A stretch of DNA of 64,000 nt from Nocardia jinanensis (GCF_014645735.1 NZ_BMMH01000019.1:31888-95887); one strand, 5' to 3'. Positions 25,593 through 34,512 are shown, counted from the first letter of the stretch. The notes: generated by a model not told the origin, from the letters alone. Program-made: numbers and translations.

Positions 25593-26864
25593 TCAGCCCT
25601 TTCCATCGGTGGCGAGGATCAGCGGAGTGCCGTCGTGCTGCGCGGGGGCGGCGCCGGGCACGGATTCACGGTTGTCGGCGTCCCGGATGAAGAACATCGG
25701 GACGATCGCCAGGCAGGGACCGGCGGCGAGAACGAGGAAGACCAGCTGGAACGAACCACTGGCACTGAAGACCAGCCCGACGACGGCCGGCACTACGGTG
25801 CTGCCCAGCTGCCAGAAGGCGTTCACACCTCCGGTAGCCGTCCCGGCGAGTTCCGCACCCGACAGCGTGGGGATCATCGCCATCATCACCGGACTGTAGA
25901 TGTAGGCCGTGATACCGAGGAACGGAGCGATCCAGAGGAATTGGGTCGCGGTGTTCGCGAAGCTGAAGATGATCAGGCAGGTTGTGAAGGCCACCAGGAT
26001 CGCGATCGTCAGCCGCCGGCGGCTCAGTCCGAGCGCGTCCCCGAGCAGGCCGATCAGCGGTTTGGAGAAGACCGCGACGGCGCCGAAGATGACCACGACC
26101 GTCCCGGCCCGGACCGGATCGATGCCGACTCCCTTGACCATCAACAGGTTCGACCAGGTGATGAATCCGTAGGTGCCCCACAGCGCACCGAACCCGGCCA
26201 GTGCGAGCAGCAGCAGGCCGCGGTTGCCCAGCAGTGGTCGCAGATTCGGGGTGCCGCCGGATCCGGCGCGGGCCACGAGCGGGCCTGGGCGCAACAGGAT
26301 CAGGCAGAGCACGCCGACGACGATCGAGATGAGCCCGAACAGGTGGTAGGAGGTGCGCCAGCTGTGCGATTCGATCAGCCTGGGAACCACCGCGTTCGCG
26401 ACGACCAGGCCGAGGGAGGTCGCGGTCATGAAGACGCCCATCGCGAAACCACGTCGCTGCGGGGCGAACCAGCTGGTGATGAGTTTGACGCCGCCGCCGA
26501 CCTCGGCGCCCGCGCACAATCCGATACACGCCTGGAAGAGCAAACCCATCGCATGGCTGTCGGCTTCGCCGAACGCGAGCATGAAGCCACCGGAGAGCAG
26601 GATGCTCGCGCCGACGGTCAGCCGGGCGCCGATCCAGTCGGCGATGAAACCGCCGATCGCATTGGAGACGACGTACCCGATGTAGTACGTGGTGGCGAAG
26701 ACCCCGAGTCCGGCGACCGCCACCCCGAGGTCGTCACCGACCGAGCCCGCCGCCGGGCCCCAGGTGGCCCTGTCGACCGAGGTCATCGTGAAGGCGGCCC
26801 AGCAGAGGGTCAGTACCACCCAGCGATATCGGGTATCGGGCGTTGCGGAGGAGATCACGGTCAC
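25593..26864 (-). CDS. MFS transporter
   Basis: Major facilitator of 423 residues. GTG 26864 is chosen because AAAGGA lies about 9 nt upstream; a longer frame to 27086 would run through the LysR operator and gene. Twelve hydrophobic segments are visible, with the N-half signature GGFIADWIGARLTV and its partner loop GLLGDALGLSRRRLTI in the C-half. The protein resembles anion:cation symporters of the sugar-acid/aromatic acid kind (RWVVLTLCWAAFTMTSVDRATWGPAA..). Together with the FAD oxidoreductase it forms a catabolic uptake unit. Confidence 0.85.
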   Translation of the reverse strand: MTVISSATPDTRYRWVVLTLCWAAFTMTSVDRATWGPAAGSVGDDLGVAVAGLGVFATTYYIGYVVSNAIGGFIADWIGARLTVGASILLSGGFMLAFGEADSHAMGLLFQACIGLCAGAEVGGGVKLITSWFAPQRRGFAMGVFMTATSLGLVVANAVVPRLIESHSWRTSYHLFGLISIVVGVLCLILLRPGPLVARAGSGGTPNLRPLLGNRGLLLLALAGFGALWGTYGFITWSNLLMVKGVGIDPVRAGTVVVIFGAVAVFSKPLIGLLGDALGLSRRRLTIAILVAFTTCLIIFSFANTATQFLWIAPFLGITAYIYSPVMMAMIPTLSGAELAGTATGGVNAFWQLGSTVVPAVVGLVFSASGSFQLVFLVLAAGPCLAIVPMFFIRDADNRESVPGAAPAQHDGTPLILATDGKG

Positions 26865-26981
26865 CGGAGGTCCTTTCGAGCGAAACCGGGGCATCGGCGC
26901 CCGCGGTGTGCGGCGGCTGTGGTGCCCACCACAATGCAACCGTGGGAACGGCTCGTGATCCAATGCCACTTGAATGGCCCG

Positions 26982-27017
26982 GGTATGTCCTGAAGTTATG
27001 GCATACCGATCGGTATG
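26982..27017. promoter_or_regulatory. LysR operator between MFS operon and LysR gene
   Basis: A perfect 16-bp palindrome CATACCGATCGGTATG lies at 27002-27017, 17 bp before the LysR start, and contains the T-N11-A pattern of LysR boxes. A further half-site GGTATG stands at 26982-26987. Three spaced half-sites between divergent genes is the normal layout for LysR recall and activation sites. Confidence 0.75.
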
Positions 27018-27034
27018 TGAAATGAGGAGCGACG

Positions 27035-27916
27035 GTGGAGCTACGGCAGCTACGTTATTTCGTCGAAGTCTCCGACCGCGGCTCACTGTCCTCGGCGGCG
27101 AAGGCCCTGCTGATCTCCCAACCGGCCCTGACGCGTCAGATCCAGCAGCTGGAACGCGAATGCGGTGTGCCGCTTTTCGAGCGGGTACCGGCAGGTATCG
27201 TGCCCACTCCTGCCGGGACCGCCCTCTACCAGCACGTCCTCACCCTTCTCCGCTACGCCGACACGGCGAAGGACGCCGCCCGCGATGCCGGACCGGTACG
27301 TGAGATCGTGCAGATCGGGCTCGCGCCGGGCCTCCCACCCACCTGGCTCGAGCAACTGATCGACACCGTCCGCCGCGCAGTACCGCAGGCATACCTTTCG
27401 CTCACCGACGCGATCAGCACCGTCCAGCTCCAGCACCTACGAGCCGGTCGCCTGGACATAGCCTTTGTGCATGAGCCGCCCACAAGAGACCTCGTCCGCC
27501 ATCGTGTGCTGGAAGAGCCGTTCGGCCTCGTGGTCGATCCGCGGCTGGAGGCCGGTCTCACCGGCACCACCTGCCCGCTCCGCGCTCTCGACGGGATGGA
27601 CGTGCTCGCCCACGCCCGCGACCAGGTCCCGATCGGGCACGACCGGCTCGTCTCCGCGGCCCACGAAGCCGGTATCGCGCCGCGGTGGCATTTCGCCAAC
27701 TACACCGAGAACGCGCGGGCCTGCCTGCGTGCCACCGGAGCGAGTGCGGCGATCCTGAGCCGTACCACCGCGGGACGGCTGCTACCCGGCTGGGAGTGGC
27801 GGCGGCTGGTCGATCCGCCGATCACCATGCAGACCTGGATCGTGCGCCAACCCGTGGTCCGCAGCACCGTCACCGCGGTCGCCGACACCATCGCCGATGC
27901 CTTCGGCATCGACTGA
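27035..27916 (+). CDS. LysR-family transcriptional regulator
   Basis: The 293-residue protein starts at GTG 27035 with GAGGAG 4 nt upstream. The winged-helix motif is clear: ELRQLRYFVEVSDRGSLSSAAKALLISQPALTRQIQQLERECGVPLFER (residues 2-50). The remaining part is a LysR substrate-binding domain with the VQIGLAPGLPP start and a central hinge. It is divergent from the MFS/FAD oxidoreductase pair and sits next to a perfect palindrome, so it most likely controls those two genes in response to their substrate, and also itself. Confidence 0.92.
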   Translation: MELRQLRYFVEVSDRGSLSSAAKALLISQPALTRQIQQLERECGVPLFERVPAGIVPTPAGTALYQHVLTLLRYADTAKDAARDAGPVREIVQIGLAPGLPPTWLEQLIDTVRRAVPQAYLSLTDAISTVQLQHLRAGRLDIAFVHEPPTRDLVRHRVLEEPFGLVVDPRLEAGLTGTTCPLRALDGMDVLAHARDQVPIGHDRLVSAAHEAGIAPRWHFANYTENARACLRATGASAAILSRTTAGRLLPGWEWRRLVDPPITMQTWIVRQPVVRSTVTAVADTIADAFGID

Positions 27917-28130
27917 TCCGGCATCGCCGGACTACCGGAACCCGGCCCGGCGGACCTGCCCGTCGCCGCGACGCTCTCCCCATTCGGCCTTCTCCGCTTC
28001 TTCGGACGCGGCCGGGCGGACGCGGGTCCCGGGGCGCGGCCGGGAGCGCTCCGGGGGCCGCGCTCGCCGGTCCCCGGCTCATCGTGCAGGGTCGGGAGAA
28101 TTCCGCTGTTCGGCCCGTGGTTCTCCTGGA

Positions 28131-28889
28131 TCACCCAGCGCCCAGGAGGCGGCCGGGCTCGTACGCGGCCGCGCCGGGCGGCAGTTCCCCCGGTCGGCCG
28201 CTGAGATAGACCCGCACGGTCCCGTCGCCGATCGCCGGCCCGCCCAGCGCTTCCACCCGCCGGACCGTCTGCGCGGCGACGGCCTGCGCGCTGTCGAACA
28301 GCCGGACGCCGTCGGGCAGCGCGGCGACGATGGTGTCCACGATGAGCGGATAGTGGGTGCAGCCGAGCACCACACCCTCGACGTCGGCGGGAGTACGGGC
28401 CGCGGCGTCCGCCACCGCCGCGCGCACCCCGGCCATATCTCCGCGATCCACCGCTTCGGCGAGCCCGTGGCAGGCCACCCCGGTCACCTTCGCCTCCCCA
28501 CCGAAGCGCGCGATCAGATCCGCCTGGTACGGGCTCGCCGTGGTCGCCGCTGTCGCCCATACGGCCACCGAACGGCAGGCCGCGGCGGCCGGTTTGATAG
28601 CCGGAACCGTACCCACCACCGGCACCCCGGCGCCCAGATCGGCGCGGACGTGTTCGAGTGCGGTCACACTGGCGGTGTTACAGGGCAGCACGACCACCTC
28701 GGCGCCCAGGTCGCGCGCGGTGCGGGCGGCCGAGACCACCCGATCGACCACCCAGTCCTGTGGTCTGGGACCCCACGGCGCCCCTTCGGGATCCAGCTGC
28801 AACAGCAGATCCACATCGGGACGCAGCTTGCGCAGCCACGCCGCGGTGGGCAGCAGCCCGAAACCCGAATCGATGAGCGCGACGATCAC
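28131..28889 (-). CDS. Aspartate/glutamate racemase family protein
   Basis: The 252-residue protein has the three MurI landmarks: IDSGFGLLPT (6-15, catalytic Asp7-Ser8 region), the first catalytic Cys70 in VLPCNTASVTAL, and the second Cys177 in LGCTHYPLI. Glutamate racemase makes D-glutamate for peptidoglycan. The sequence starts MIVALIDSGFG and is shorter than typical actinobacterial MurI, and it stands beside a flavoprotein gene instead of the usual murI neighbours, so it may be a paralogue. It starts 9 nt after the reductase gene and is likely co-transcribed with it. Confidence 0.8.
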   Translation of the reverse strand: MIVALIDSGFGLLPTAAWLRKLRPDVDLLLQLDPEGAPWGPRPQDWVVDRVVSAARTARDLGAEVVVLPCNTASVTALEHVRADLGAGVPVVGTVPAIKPAAAACRSVAVWATAATTASPYQADLIARFGGEAKVTGVACHGLAEAVDRGDMAGVRAAVADAAARTPADVEGVVLGCTHYPLIVDTIVAALPDGVRLFDSAQAVAAQTVRRVEALGGPAIGDGTVRVYLSGRPGELPPGAAAYEPGRLLGAG

Positions 28890-28898
28890 CCCAACAGG

Positions 28899-30098
28899 TT
28901 ATTGAGTCGCGCCGAGCAATTCCTCCACCGGGGCGGCCGCGGCGATCTTCGCGCGCATCTTCATCACCTGACCGGTCATTCCGGCACCGACCACCCCGGC
29001 CAACCGGCCCTCACGAAAGTAGTAGGCGAGGAACTTCCGACCGTCGTCGGCCAGGATCCGGATATCGTCGGTGGCCCGCGGGGTGCCCAGTGCCTGGAGT
29101 TTGAGGTCGTACTGGTCGCTCCAGAAGTACGGAACCTGCGGGATGCTCGGCGCTTCCACCCCGAGGAGAGCGCAGGTCAGGAGCTTGGCCTGTTCACCGG
29201 CGTTGGTCCAGTGCTCGATCCGGCGATGTTCACCGGTGGGGGTACGCCAGGCTGCCACATCACCGACCGCCCAGACACCGGGCGTACTTGTCCGACCGGC
29301 CTCGTCGGCGAAGACTCCACCGCCGGCCGCCGGTTCGGCCAGTTCGATACCGGATCCGGTCAGCCAGTCGGTCACCGGACGCGAGCCGATCCCGGAAACC
29401 ACCAGATCCGCGGTCACCTCCGACCCGTCGGCCAGCCGGGCGCCCCGCACCCGGCCCGCCGGATCGGCCAGCAGTTCCTCGACCCCGACCCCGCAGCGTA
29501 GATCGACACCTTCGGCCCGGTGCAGCCTGGCCACGAGTTCACCCAGTTCCGCGCCGAGCACCCCGGCCAACGGGGCGGGCTGCGGTTCCACCAGCACTAC
29601 CGGCACCTGCTCCGCCCGCAGGCTGGCGGCCAGTTCGCAGCCGATGAATCCGGCGCCGATCACCAGGGCAGCGGCGGTATCGCGCAGCCCTTCCCGGATC
29701 GCGACGGCGTCGTCGTGGCTGCGCAGTACATGGACCCCGCCGACCTCGTCCGCGCCGGGCAGCAGCCGGGGCCGCAGTCCGGTGGCGATGACGAGATGCT
29801 CGTAGACCACCACCGAACCGTCGGCGAGCCGCACTTGTCTGGCCGCGGTATCCACACCGACCGCGGCCGTACCCAGGCGCAAGTCGATCTTCTTCTCGTC
29901 GTAGAACTCGTCCGGGCGCAGGGGAGTCGCGGTGGTTTCGCCGCGGACGAACTGCTTGGACAGGGGCGGGCGATCATAGGGTGCGTGCGGTTCGTCCCCG
30001 AGCAGCACCAGTTCGCCCTCGTACCCGGCACGGCGCAACTCCTCGGCGGTGCGCAGCCCGGCCAGGCCGGCACCGGCGATCACGATCGGCGCGGACAT
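28899..30098 (-). CDS. FAD/NAD(P)-dependent rubredoxin/ferredoxin reductase
   Basis: The 399-residue reductase has an FAD motif VIAGAGLAGLRTAEELRRAGY (5-25), the segment YDRPPLSKQF, a second NAD(P) Rossmann motif ALVIGAGFIGCELAASL (about 144-160) and the FAD-contact motif VWAVGDVAAW near residue 295. This pattern (class of rhodocoxin/putidaredoxin reductases) passes electrons from NAD(P)H to a small ferredoxin or rubredoxin that serves a monooxygenase. No ferredoxin gene is adjacent. Its promoter region carries the 68-bp tandem repeats, an unusual arrangement. Confidence 0.85.
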   Translation of the reverse strand: MSAPIVIAGAGLAGLRTAEELRRAGYEGELVLLGDEPHAPYDRPPLSKQFVRGETTATPLRPDEFYDEKKIDLRLGTAAVGVDTAARQVRLADGSVVVYEHLVIATGLRPRLLPGADEVGGVHVLRSHDDAVAIREGLRDTAAALVIGAGFIGCELAASLRAEQVPVVLVEPQPAPLAGVLGAELGELVARLHRAEGVDLRCGVGVEELLADPAGRVRGARLADGSEVTADLVVSGIGSRPVTDWLTGSGIELAEPAAGGGVFADEAGRTSTPGVWAVGDVAAWRTPTGEHRRIEHWTNAGEQAKLLTCALLGVEAPSIPQVPYFWSDQYDLKLQALGTPRATDDIRILADDGRKFLAYYFREGRLAGVVGAGMTGQVMKMRAKIAAAAPVEELLGATQ

Positions 30099-30177
30099 AC
30101 CGACTCCCTCCCCGCGGCACCCGGCGGCCGCGCCTGGAACAGGTAACAGAAATCTGTGAAGCCCACCCTAACGTGCG

Positions 30178-30441
30178 CAGCTGGGCGAAGCCCATCCCCG
30201 GTCCGCGCACGGCCGCAGCGAAGGCGGAGGTACGCCCAAGGGGCACAGCTGGGCGAAGCCCATCCCCAGTCCGCGCACGGCCGCAGCGAAGGCGGAGGTA
30301 CGCCCAAGCGGCACAGCTGGGCGAAGCCCACCCCCCGACCCGCGCACGGCCGCAGCGAAGGCGGAGGTACGCCCAAGCGGCACAGCTGGGCGAAGCCCAT
30401 CCCCAGTCCGCGCACGGCCGCAGCGAAGGCGGAGGTACGCC
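30178..30441. repeat. Four tandem copies of a 68-bp GC-rich repeat
   Basis: Copies begin at 30178, 30246, 30314 and 30383 (periods 68, 68 and 69) and are nearly identical. Each holds the small hairpin TGGGC-GAA-GCCCA and the segments GCGCACGGCCGCAGCG and AAGGCGGAGGTACGCC. Differences are a C/A change and a short insertion in copy three. A degenerate partial copy precedes at about 30158-30177. The array fills most of the 494-bp divergent region 30099-30592 between the reductase and SPW genes. Short frames across it only reflect the repeat. Confidence 0.9.
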
Positions 30442-30592
30442 TGATTCGCTCTGCCTTACGCCGGAAGCGCGCCGACTCCGCATCGTTTCGCCGCGCAATC
30501 GTGTCCGTCGCGATACCGACCGGTCACTGTAGGGCGGCTATACCGAGTTCAGGCCCTGCCAATGGACCTGTTTCCAGTCTCAGGAGGCCACT

Positions 30593-30949
30593 ATGTTCAC
30601 AGAAAGCCGGACCCAGGATTTCCTGGCCGTGGTACTCGGCGTATTCACCGCGCTCTCTCCGATCTGGGTGGCGACCAACGACCGGGCAGTGTGGACGATG
30701 ATCGTGCTCGGCGCGCTCATCGCACTGACCGGACTCGCCCAGATGTACCGGCCCGCGATGGCGGCGGCCGACTACGCGATGGCGTTGTTCGGCGCACTGC
30801 TGTTCATCGCACCATGGGCCATGGACTACACCAGCTACAGCGGGGCGTCGTGGACGTCGTGGGTCGTCGGGATCGTCACCGTCGTACTCGCCGTGGCGGC
30901 ACTGCCGGCGGTGGCCGGGCGGATGCACGGGGCCGCACCACACCACTGA
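30593..30949 (+). CDS. SPW-repeat membrane protein
   Basis: The 118-residue protein starts at ATG 30593 with AGGAGG 7 nt upstream. Four hydrophobic segments are visible and two SPW-type repeats: LSPIWVATN near residue 21 and IAPWAMDYTSYSG near residue 72, which define the SPW family of small actinobacterial membrane proteins. The function of the family is unknown. It stands alone on the plus strand between the 68-bp repeat array and the disordered-protein gene; a small hairpin at 30973-30992 may end its transcript. Confidence 0.88.
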   Translation: MFTESRTQDFLAVVLGVFTALSPIWVATNDRAVWTMIVLGALIALTGLAQMYRPAMAAADYAMALFGALLFIAPWAMDYTSYSGASWTSWVVGIVTVVLAVAALPAVAGRMHGAAPHH

Positions 30950-31269
30950 CGGAGTCTGTCGCAACACAACACCCGCCGACCGGGACCGGCGGTAGGGCTC
31001 ATTTGCGCCATCGACATCACCGGGAAAATTTCGAGGGGACCCGACAGGGCGCTCCGGACCGGGCGGCCGAATGAACCGATCACCGCCGATACCCGCGCAT
31101 CCCGCTGTCCGGGCACGTCAGAGGTCCGTATCCGGGTGCACCGGATACGGATCCGCGTGCGCGCCCGCACCCGACGGGATGTAATCTCGATCACCGGGGG
31201 CGGCCGATGCTGCGGTCATGGGCTTCGCACACTAGAACGAAAACCACCCCGGCGGGTAAGAATGGGCTC
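30950..31269. other. 320-bp gap with two hairpins
   Basis: No gene is seen. Hairpin one, CCGCCG (30973-30978) with CGGCGG (30987-30992), is 24 bp after the SPW stop and may terminate it. Hairpin two at 31125-31151 is described separately. The remaining part should contain the promoter of the disordered-protein gene. Confidence 0.5.
31125..31151. terminator. 11-bp perfect hairpin upstream of disordered-protein gene
   Basis: TCCGTATCCGG (31125-31135) pairs fully with CCGGATACGGA (31141-31151) around GTGCA. It lies 118 bp before the start at 31270 and 176 bp after the SPW stop, so it could be a terminator, an operator or a 5-prime leader structure. Confidence 0.5.
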
Positions 31270-33372
31270 ATGGATGCCGAAAATGCCAGCCTCGGAGACG
31301 GACGTCGCGGCCGCCAGGAGGAGTACGGTCGCGCGCAGCACAACTCCGAGTCGAGGGGCTTCGCCGGCTTCGGATCGAACGAATTCGATTCGGCGAATGG
31401 TTCGAACGGCGCCACGAACCGATCCGATTCCATCCCGGATCACGGTTATACGTGGACCCCTGCACCACCGTCCACTCCCCCGCAGAACCAGCACAGCACA
31501 GGCGGGTCGGCGACGTTGGATCCGTTCGCCGCCTGGAACACTCCGGGCGTGATCGGTGACGCGTCCGCCGTCGGGATCATGACATCCGGTGGACAGGAAC
31601 CGGATCCCCGTTTCAGCACCTCACCCTCGGACCCGTCCCCGTACCCCGCACCTCCCGACGACCCCAACGGGCCCGATACGGCCGCGCTTTCCACCCGGCA
31701 CAGTGCCGGACCGGATACGATCCCGGGACAGGCCGGCGGGCATTCCGCTTCGCTCGCCTCCTCCGCGCGTATCCCCGTGCCCGGTCCACCGTATGCGCCC
31801 GAACAACCGCTGCCTTCCACCGAATCCACGATCCCCTCCTCGGGGGGCCGGCCGAGCGGGCCCGATCCGCTCGCCGCCGCGACGACCCAGCTGCCCACCT
31901 CGGGCGCGGCGGAGATCGCGGCTTTCTCCTATCCGGCCGATCCGGAGACACCGCAGGGTCCTGCCGACTCCTACGTATCGTCTCCGGACACCGGATCGCT
32001 GCCGAGCTGGCTCAGCTCGATCGGCGAGGAACCGGCCCCGCACCCCTTGGAGAGCGGTGGGCGCCGCCGCAAGCTCGATCTGAACGAATCCGCCGAATCC
32101 GCCGAGGCTTTCAATCCATTCGAGGATCATCAGTACGCCCCCGGGCAGGAGGAGAGCTCCGCGGTCGGCGTCTCCGACCCCTATGAGCTGCCCGCGATTC
32201 CGAGCGAGCAGCGGGAATCCGGCACCACGGAAGGCGATCTCGCCGCCCCGCCGGAGCTCCCGTCGCGCGGCCTGCCCAGTCGCGCCTCCCGGAACCGTAA
32301 CGCTCCCGTGCCGGGGGCCGACGAGGAATCCGCCGCCGCGCCCATTACCGCGCGGCGGCTGCCGCGCTCCGCGGCCCGGCACGCCCCTGCGCCGAGCGAA
32401 GAAGCGCAGAACGGGTCCGGAAACGCGCACGAGGCCCTCACCGGCACCGTAAGCGGCCCGGACTTCACCGAAGCCCCGGAGAGCCCGGACGGTGAGCTTC
32501 CGGCACCGCGCCGGTTGCCGCGCTCCGCGGCGCGGTACAACATCGACGACGACCAGCCCGGTCCGCGCGGTGACCAACCGGCCGCGCTGCGGATAGCGGC
32601 ACCGGACACCGCGACCGCCGACGAGGCCGGTGCGCACGCGGTGGCTCCCCCGCGGCTGGCCCCGCCCGCGGACAGTACCCCGATCCTGGACCGGCTGCTG
32701 GACCCCGAACCCGCGCACGGTATCGATACCGGCGACGAATCCGGTGCGGCCCCGGTAGCCGAGATCCTGACCCGGATCCTGGAATCCGAACAGGAGCCCG
32801 CCCCCTACCGGCACTCGGGCTCGGAGGGGCCGGATACACCGGAACCCGCGGCCGAGATCGAGGCTCTGGAACTCGCGGCGCTGACCCTCGTTCCAGACGA
32901 TCCGAGCGACAGTCTCTCCGATACGCGTGAAGACGACCCCGACGCCCGCCCACCCCTGGAAACGCGGCGTTCGCGGCGGGCCCGCGAGGCTGCCGAAGCC
33001 TCCAGGTCCCCACTGCTGGATCAGGCGGAGCCCGAGGAGCTCTCCGGCCCTGTTCCGGAACCGGCGCCGGCGCTGCCGGTGCCCGGTGCCCGGCTTCCGG
33101 CGCCGGTGGAGGACACCACATCCCGGCACAGCCGCAGCGAGGAAGGCGCCGATATAGACATTCACCTCATCATGCGTTTGCTCACCGCGAGCGATGATCT
33201 CGAAGTCCTGGCCGGGCAGGCGGAGACGGGCGAGGTATCGGCCGCCGAGGTGGCCCGCTCCGCGCGGGAGGCCCGGGCCGCGGTCCTCTCCGCGGTCACC
33301 GCCTGGTACGGGGGCCCGGCTCAGATGGTCAAGTTCGCCAACGCCCTGCTGCAGGCCGCCCGCGAATCCTGA
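31270..33372 (+). CDS. Large disordered protein of unknown function
   Basis: The 700-residue protein starts at ATG 31270 (MDAENASLGDGRRGRQEEYG); the earlier start at 31207 lacks a ribosome site. About 600 residues are Pro, Ser, Asp, Glu and Ala rich with no hydrophobic core, so they are probably unfolded. The motif RRLPRSAAR occurs twice (in the centre) and a related LPSRGLPSRASRNR once. The last roughly 75 residues (ADIDIHLIMRLLTASDDLEVLAGQ..) are helical and look like a folded domain. There is no signal peptide or membrane helix. I do not recognise the family. Confidence 0.75.
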   Translation: MDAENASLGDGRRGRQEEYGRAQHNSESRGFAGFGSNEFDSANGSNGATNRSDSIPDHGYTWTPAPPSTPPQNQHSTGGSATLDPFAAWNTPGVIGDASAVGIMTSGGQEPDPRFSTSPSDPSPYPAPPDDPNGPDTAALSTRHSAGPDTIPGQAGGHSASLASSARIPVPGPPYAPEQPLPSTESTIPSSGGRPSGPDPLAAATTQLPTSGAAEIAAFSYPADPETPQGPADSYVSSPDTGSLPSWLSSIGEEPAPHPLESGGRRRKLDLNESAESAEAFNPFEDHQYAPGQEESSAVGVSDPYELPAIPSEQRESGTTEGDLAAPPELPSRGLPSRASRNRNAPVPGADEESAAAPITARRLPRSAARHAPAPSEEAQNGSGNAHEALTGTVSGPDFTEAPESPDGELPAPRRLPRSAARYNIDDDQPGPRGDQPAALRIAAPDTATADEAGAHAVAPPRLAPPADSTPILDRLLDPEPAHGIDTGDESGAAPVAEILTRILESEQEPAPYRHSGSEGPDTPEPAAEIEALELAALTLVPDDPSDSLSDTREDDPDARPPLETRRSRRAREAAEASRSPLLDQAEPEELSGPVPEPAPALPVPGARLPAPVEDTTSRHSRSEEGADIDIHLIMRLLTASDDLEVLAGQAETGEVSAAEVARSAREARAAVLSAVTAWYGGPAQMVKFANALLQAARES

Positions 33373-33396
33373 CCCGGGTGCCCTGCCGGCCCCGTG

Positions 33397-34422
33397 TCAC
33401 GGATCGGCCGGCAGGTCCGCATCCTCGGATATATCCGTTACGCCGGCCCAGCGCCGCCCGAGACGTCGGCAGGCACGCACCAACTCAGCGGGTTCCACTT
33501 CGTCGAGGTCGGCATCGAAGGTGGCCAGGATCCCCGCGACGCCCGCCCACGACCATGCTCCGAGGGTGATACGGCAGTGCTCGGGATCGAGATGCTCGAC
33601 GACCGATCCACCGGGCGCCCAACGGGCGACCGTCTCGGCCGGCAGGGTGAAACGCGCACTTCCCGTGCACTGCCAGGAGGCCGGAGTATCGCCGCGGTCG
33701 TGGGTTGTCATGACGAAGAGGGCGACGTCGCCTCCGGGAAGATCTCTGGGATCGAACGAAATCCCCGTCGGCGGGTGGAGGTAGAGGCGGTCGAGTCGGT
33801 ACGCCCGCCAGGCACTGCGCGCGGGTTCGTAGCCGACCATGTACCACCGGCCGGCCCAGATCACCATATGGTGGGGTTCCAGACGGCGGGCCGGTTCGAA
33901 GTCCGCCTCGCCGGGCACCGGACGGCTGCCGTCGGTTCTGCGTGTCTCGACACGGAGCATGTGGCGATGGCGCACTGCGGTGCCCGCGACCTTCAACGTC
34001 TCCGGGTCGATGGGCGACGCCGAGAACTCCCAGTAGTTCGGCAGCGCGGTCAGCCGCAGTGACTCCACCGCCGCTCGCAGCCTGGCCGGCATGACCTGTT
34101 CGAGAGTTTCCAGGGCGCGCGCGGCATCTTCCCCGAGGCCGAAAACACTACTCGGCGCGGTCTGTAGAGCCACCGCCACCGCAAGCGCCTGATCTGCGTC
34201 GAACAGCAGCGGCGGCAGCGTGTGACCAGGTCCCATCTGATAACCGCCGGCCGGACCGTGCACGGTGACGACCGGATAGTCGAGCAGTCGCAGGGTCTCT
34301 ATATCTCGCCGGACGGTGCGTTCACTGACCGCGAGCCGAGCGGCGAGCTCAGCGAGCGGCCAGCGTCGTCGCGTCGCGAGCAGCGACAACAATCGCAGTG
34401 TCCGTCGGGAGGTATCGGCCAC
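33397..34422 (-). CDS. YafY-type HTH/WYL-domain regulator
   Basis: The 341-residue protein has an N-terminal DeoR-like winged helix: RRTLRLLSLLATRRRWPLAELAARLAVSERTVRRDIETLRLLDYPV, followed by a bridge GPAGGYQMGPG and a WYL domain (about 140-230) with MVIWAGRWYMVGYEPARSAWRAYRLDRL. A C-terminal WCX-like segment closes the protein. WYL proteins sense nucleotides or metabolites and repress or activate neighbours. It is divergent from the FAD monooxygenase gene with only 90 bp between, and that gap contains overlapping palindromes, so it probably controls both genes. Confidence 0.9.
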   Translation of the reverse strand: MADTSRRTLRLLSLLATRRRWPLAELAARLAVSERTVRRDIETLRLLDYPVVTVHGPAGGYQMGPGHTLPPLLFDADQALAVAVALQTAPSSVFGLGEDAARALETLEQVMPARLRAAVESLRLTALPNYWEFSASPIDPETLKVAGTAVRHRHMLRVETRRTDGSRPVPGEADFEPARRLEPHHMVIWAGRWYMVGYEPARSAWRAYRLDRLYLHPPTGISFDPRDLPGGDVALFVMTTHDRGDTPASWQCTGSARFTLPAETVARWAPGGSVVEHLDPEHCRITLGAWSWAGVAGILATFDADLDEVEPAELVRACRRLGRRWAGVTDISEDADLPADP

Positions 34423-34434
34423 CTGCCCACAATA

Positions 34435-34462
34435 GTGGACGTTCGATGTCCACCACTGGTGG
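34435..34462. promoter_or_regulatory. Overlapping inverted repeats between WYL regulator and monooxygenase
   Basis: GTGGAC (34435-34440) and GTCCAC (34448-34453) form one dyad with a 7-bp centre. CCACCA (34450-34455) and TGGTGG (34457-34462) form a second, sharing bases with the first. They lie in the 90-bp divergent gap and are likely operators for the WYL regulator. Confidence 0.6.
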
Positions 34463-34512
34463 CAGTCTCGCGCCCGGAATCGTTCGACACCAGTCCGAGG
34501 AGCCGGAACACA

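Noticed and set aside
27917..28130. Small gene between LysR and racemase
   Set aside because: Frames here are shadows running into neighbouring genes; the 214 bp seem to be a plain convergent gap.
29974..30498. Proline-rich small proteins read from the 68-bp repeat array
   Set aside because: The translations only repeat the DNA unit in several frames and overlap the start of the reductase gene; no ribosome sites.
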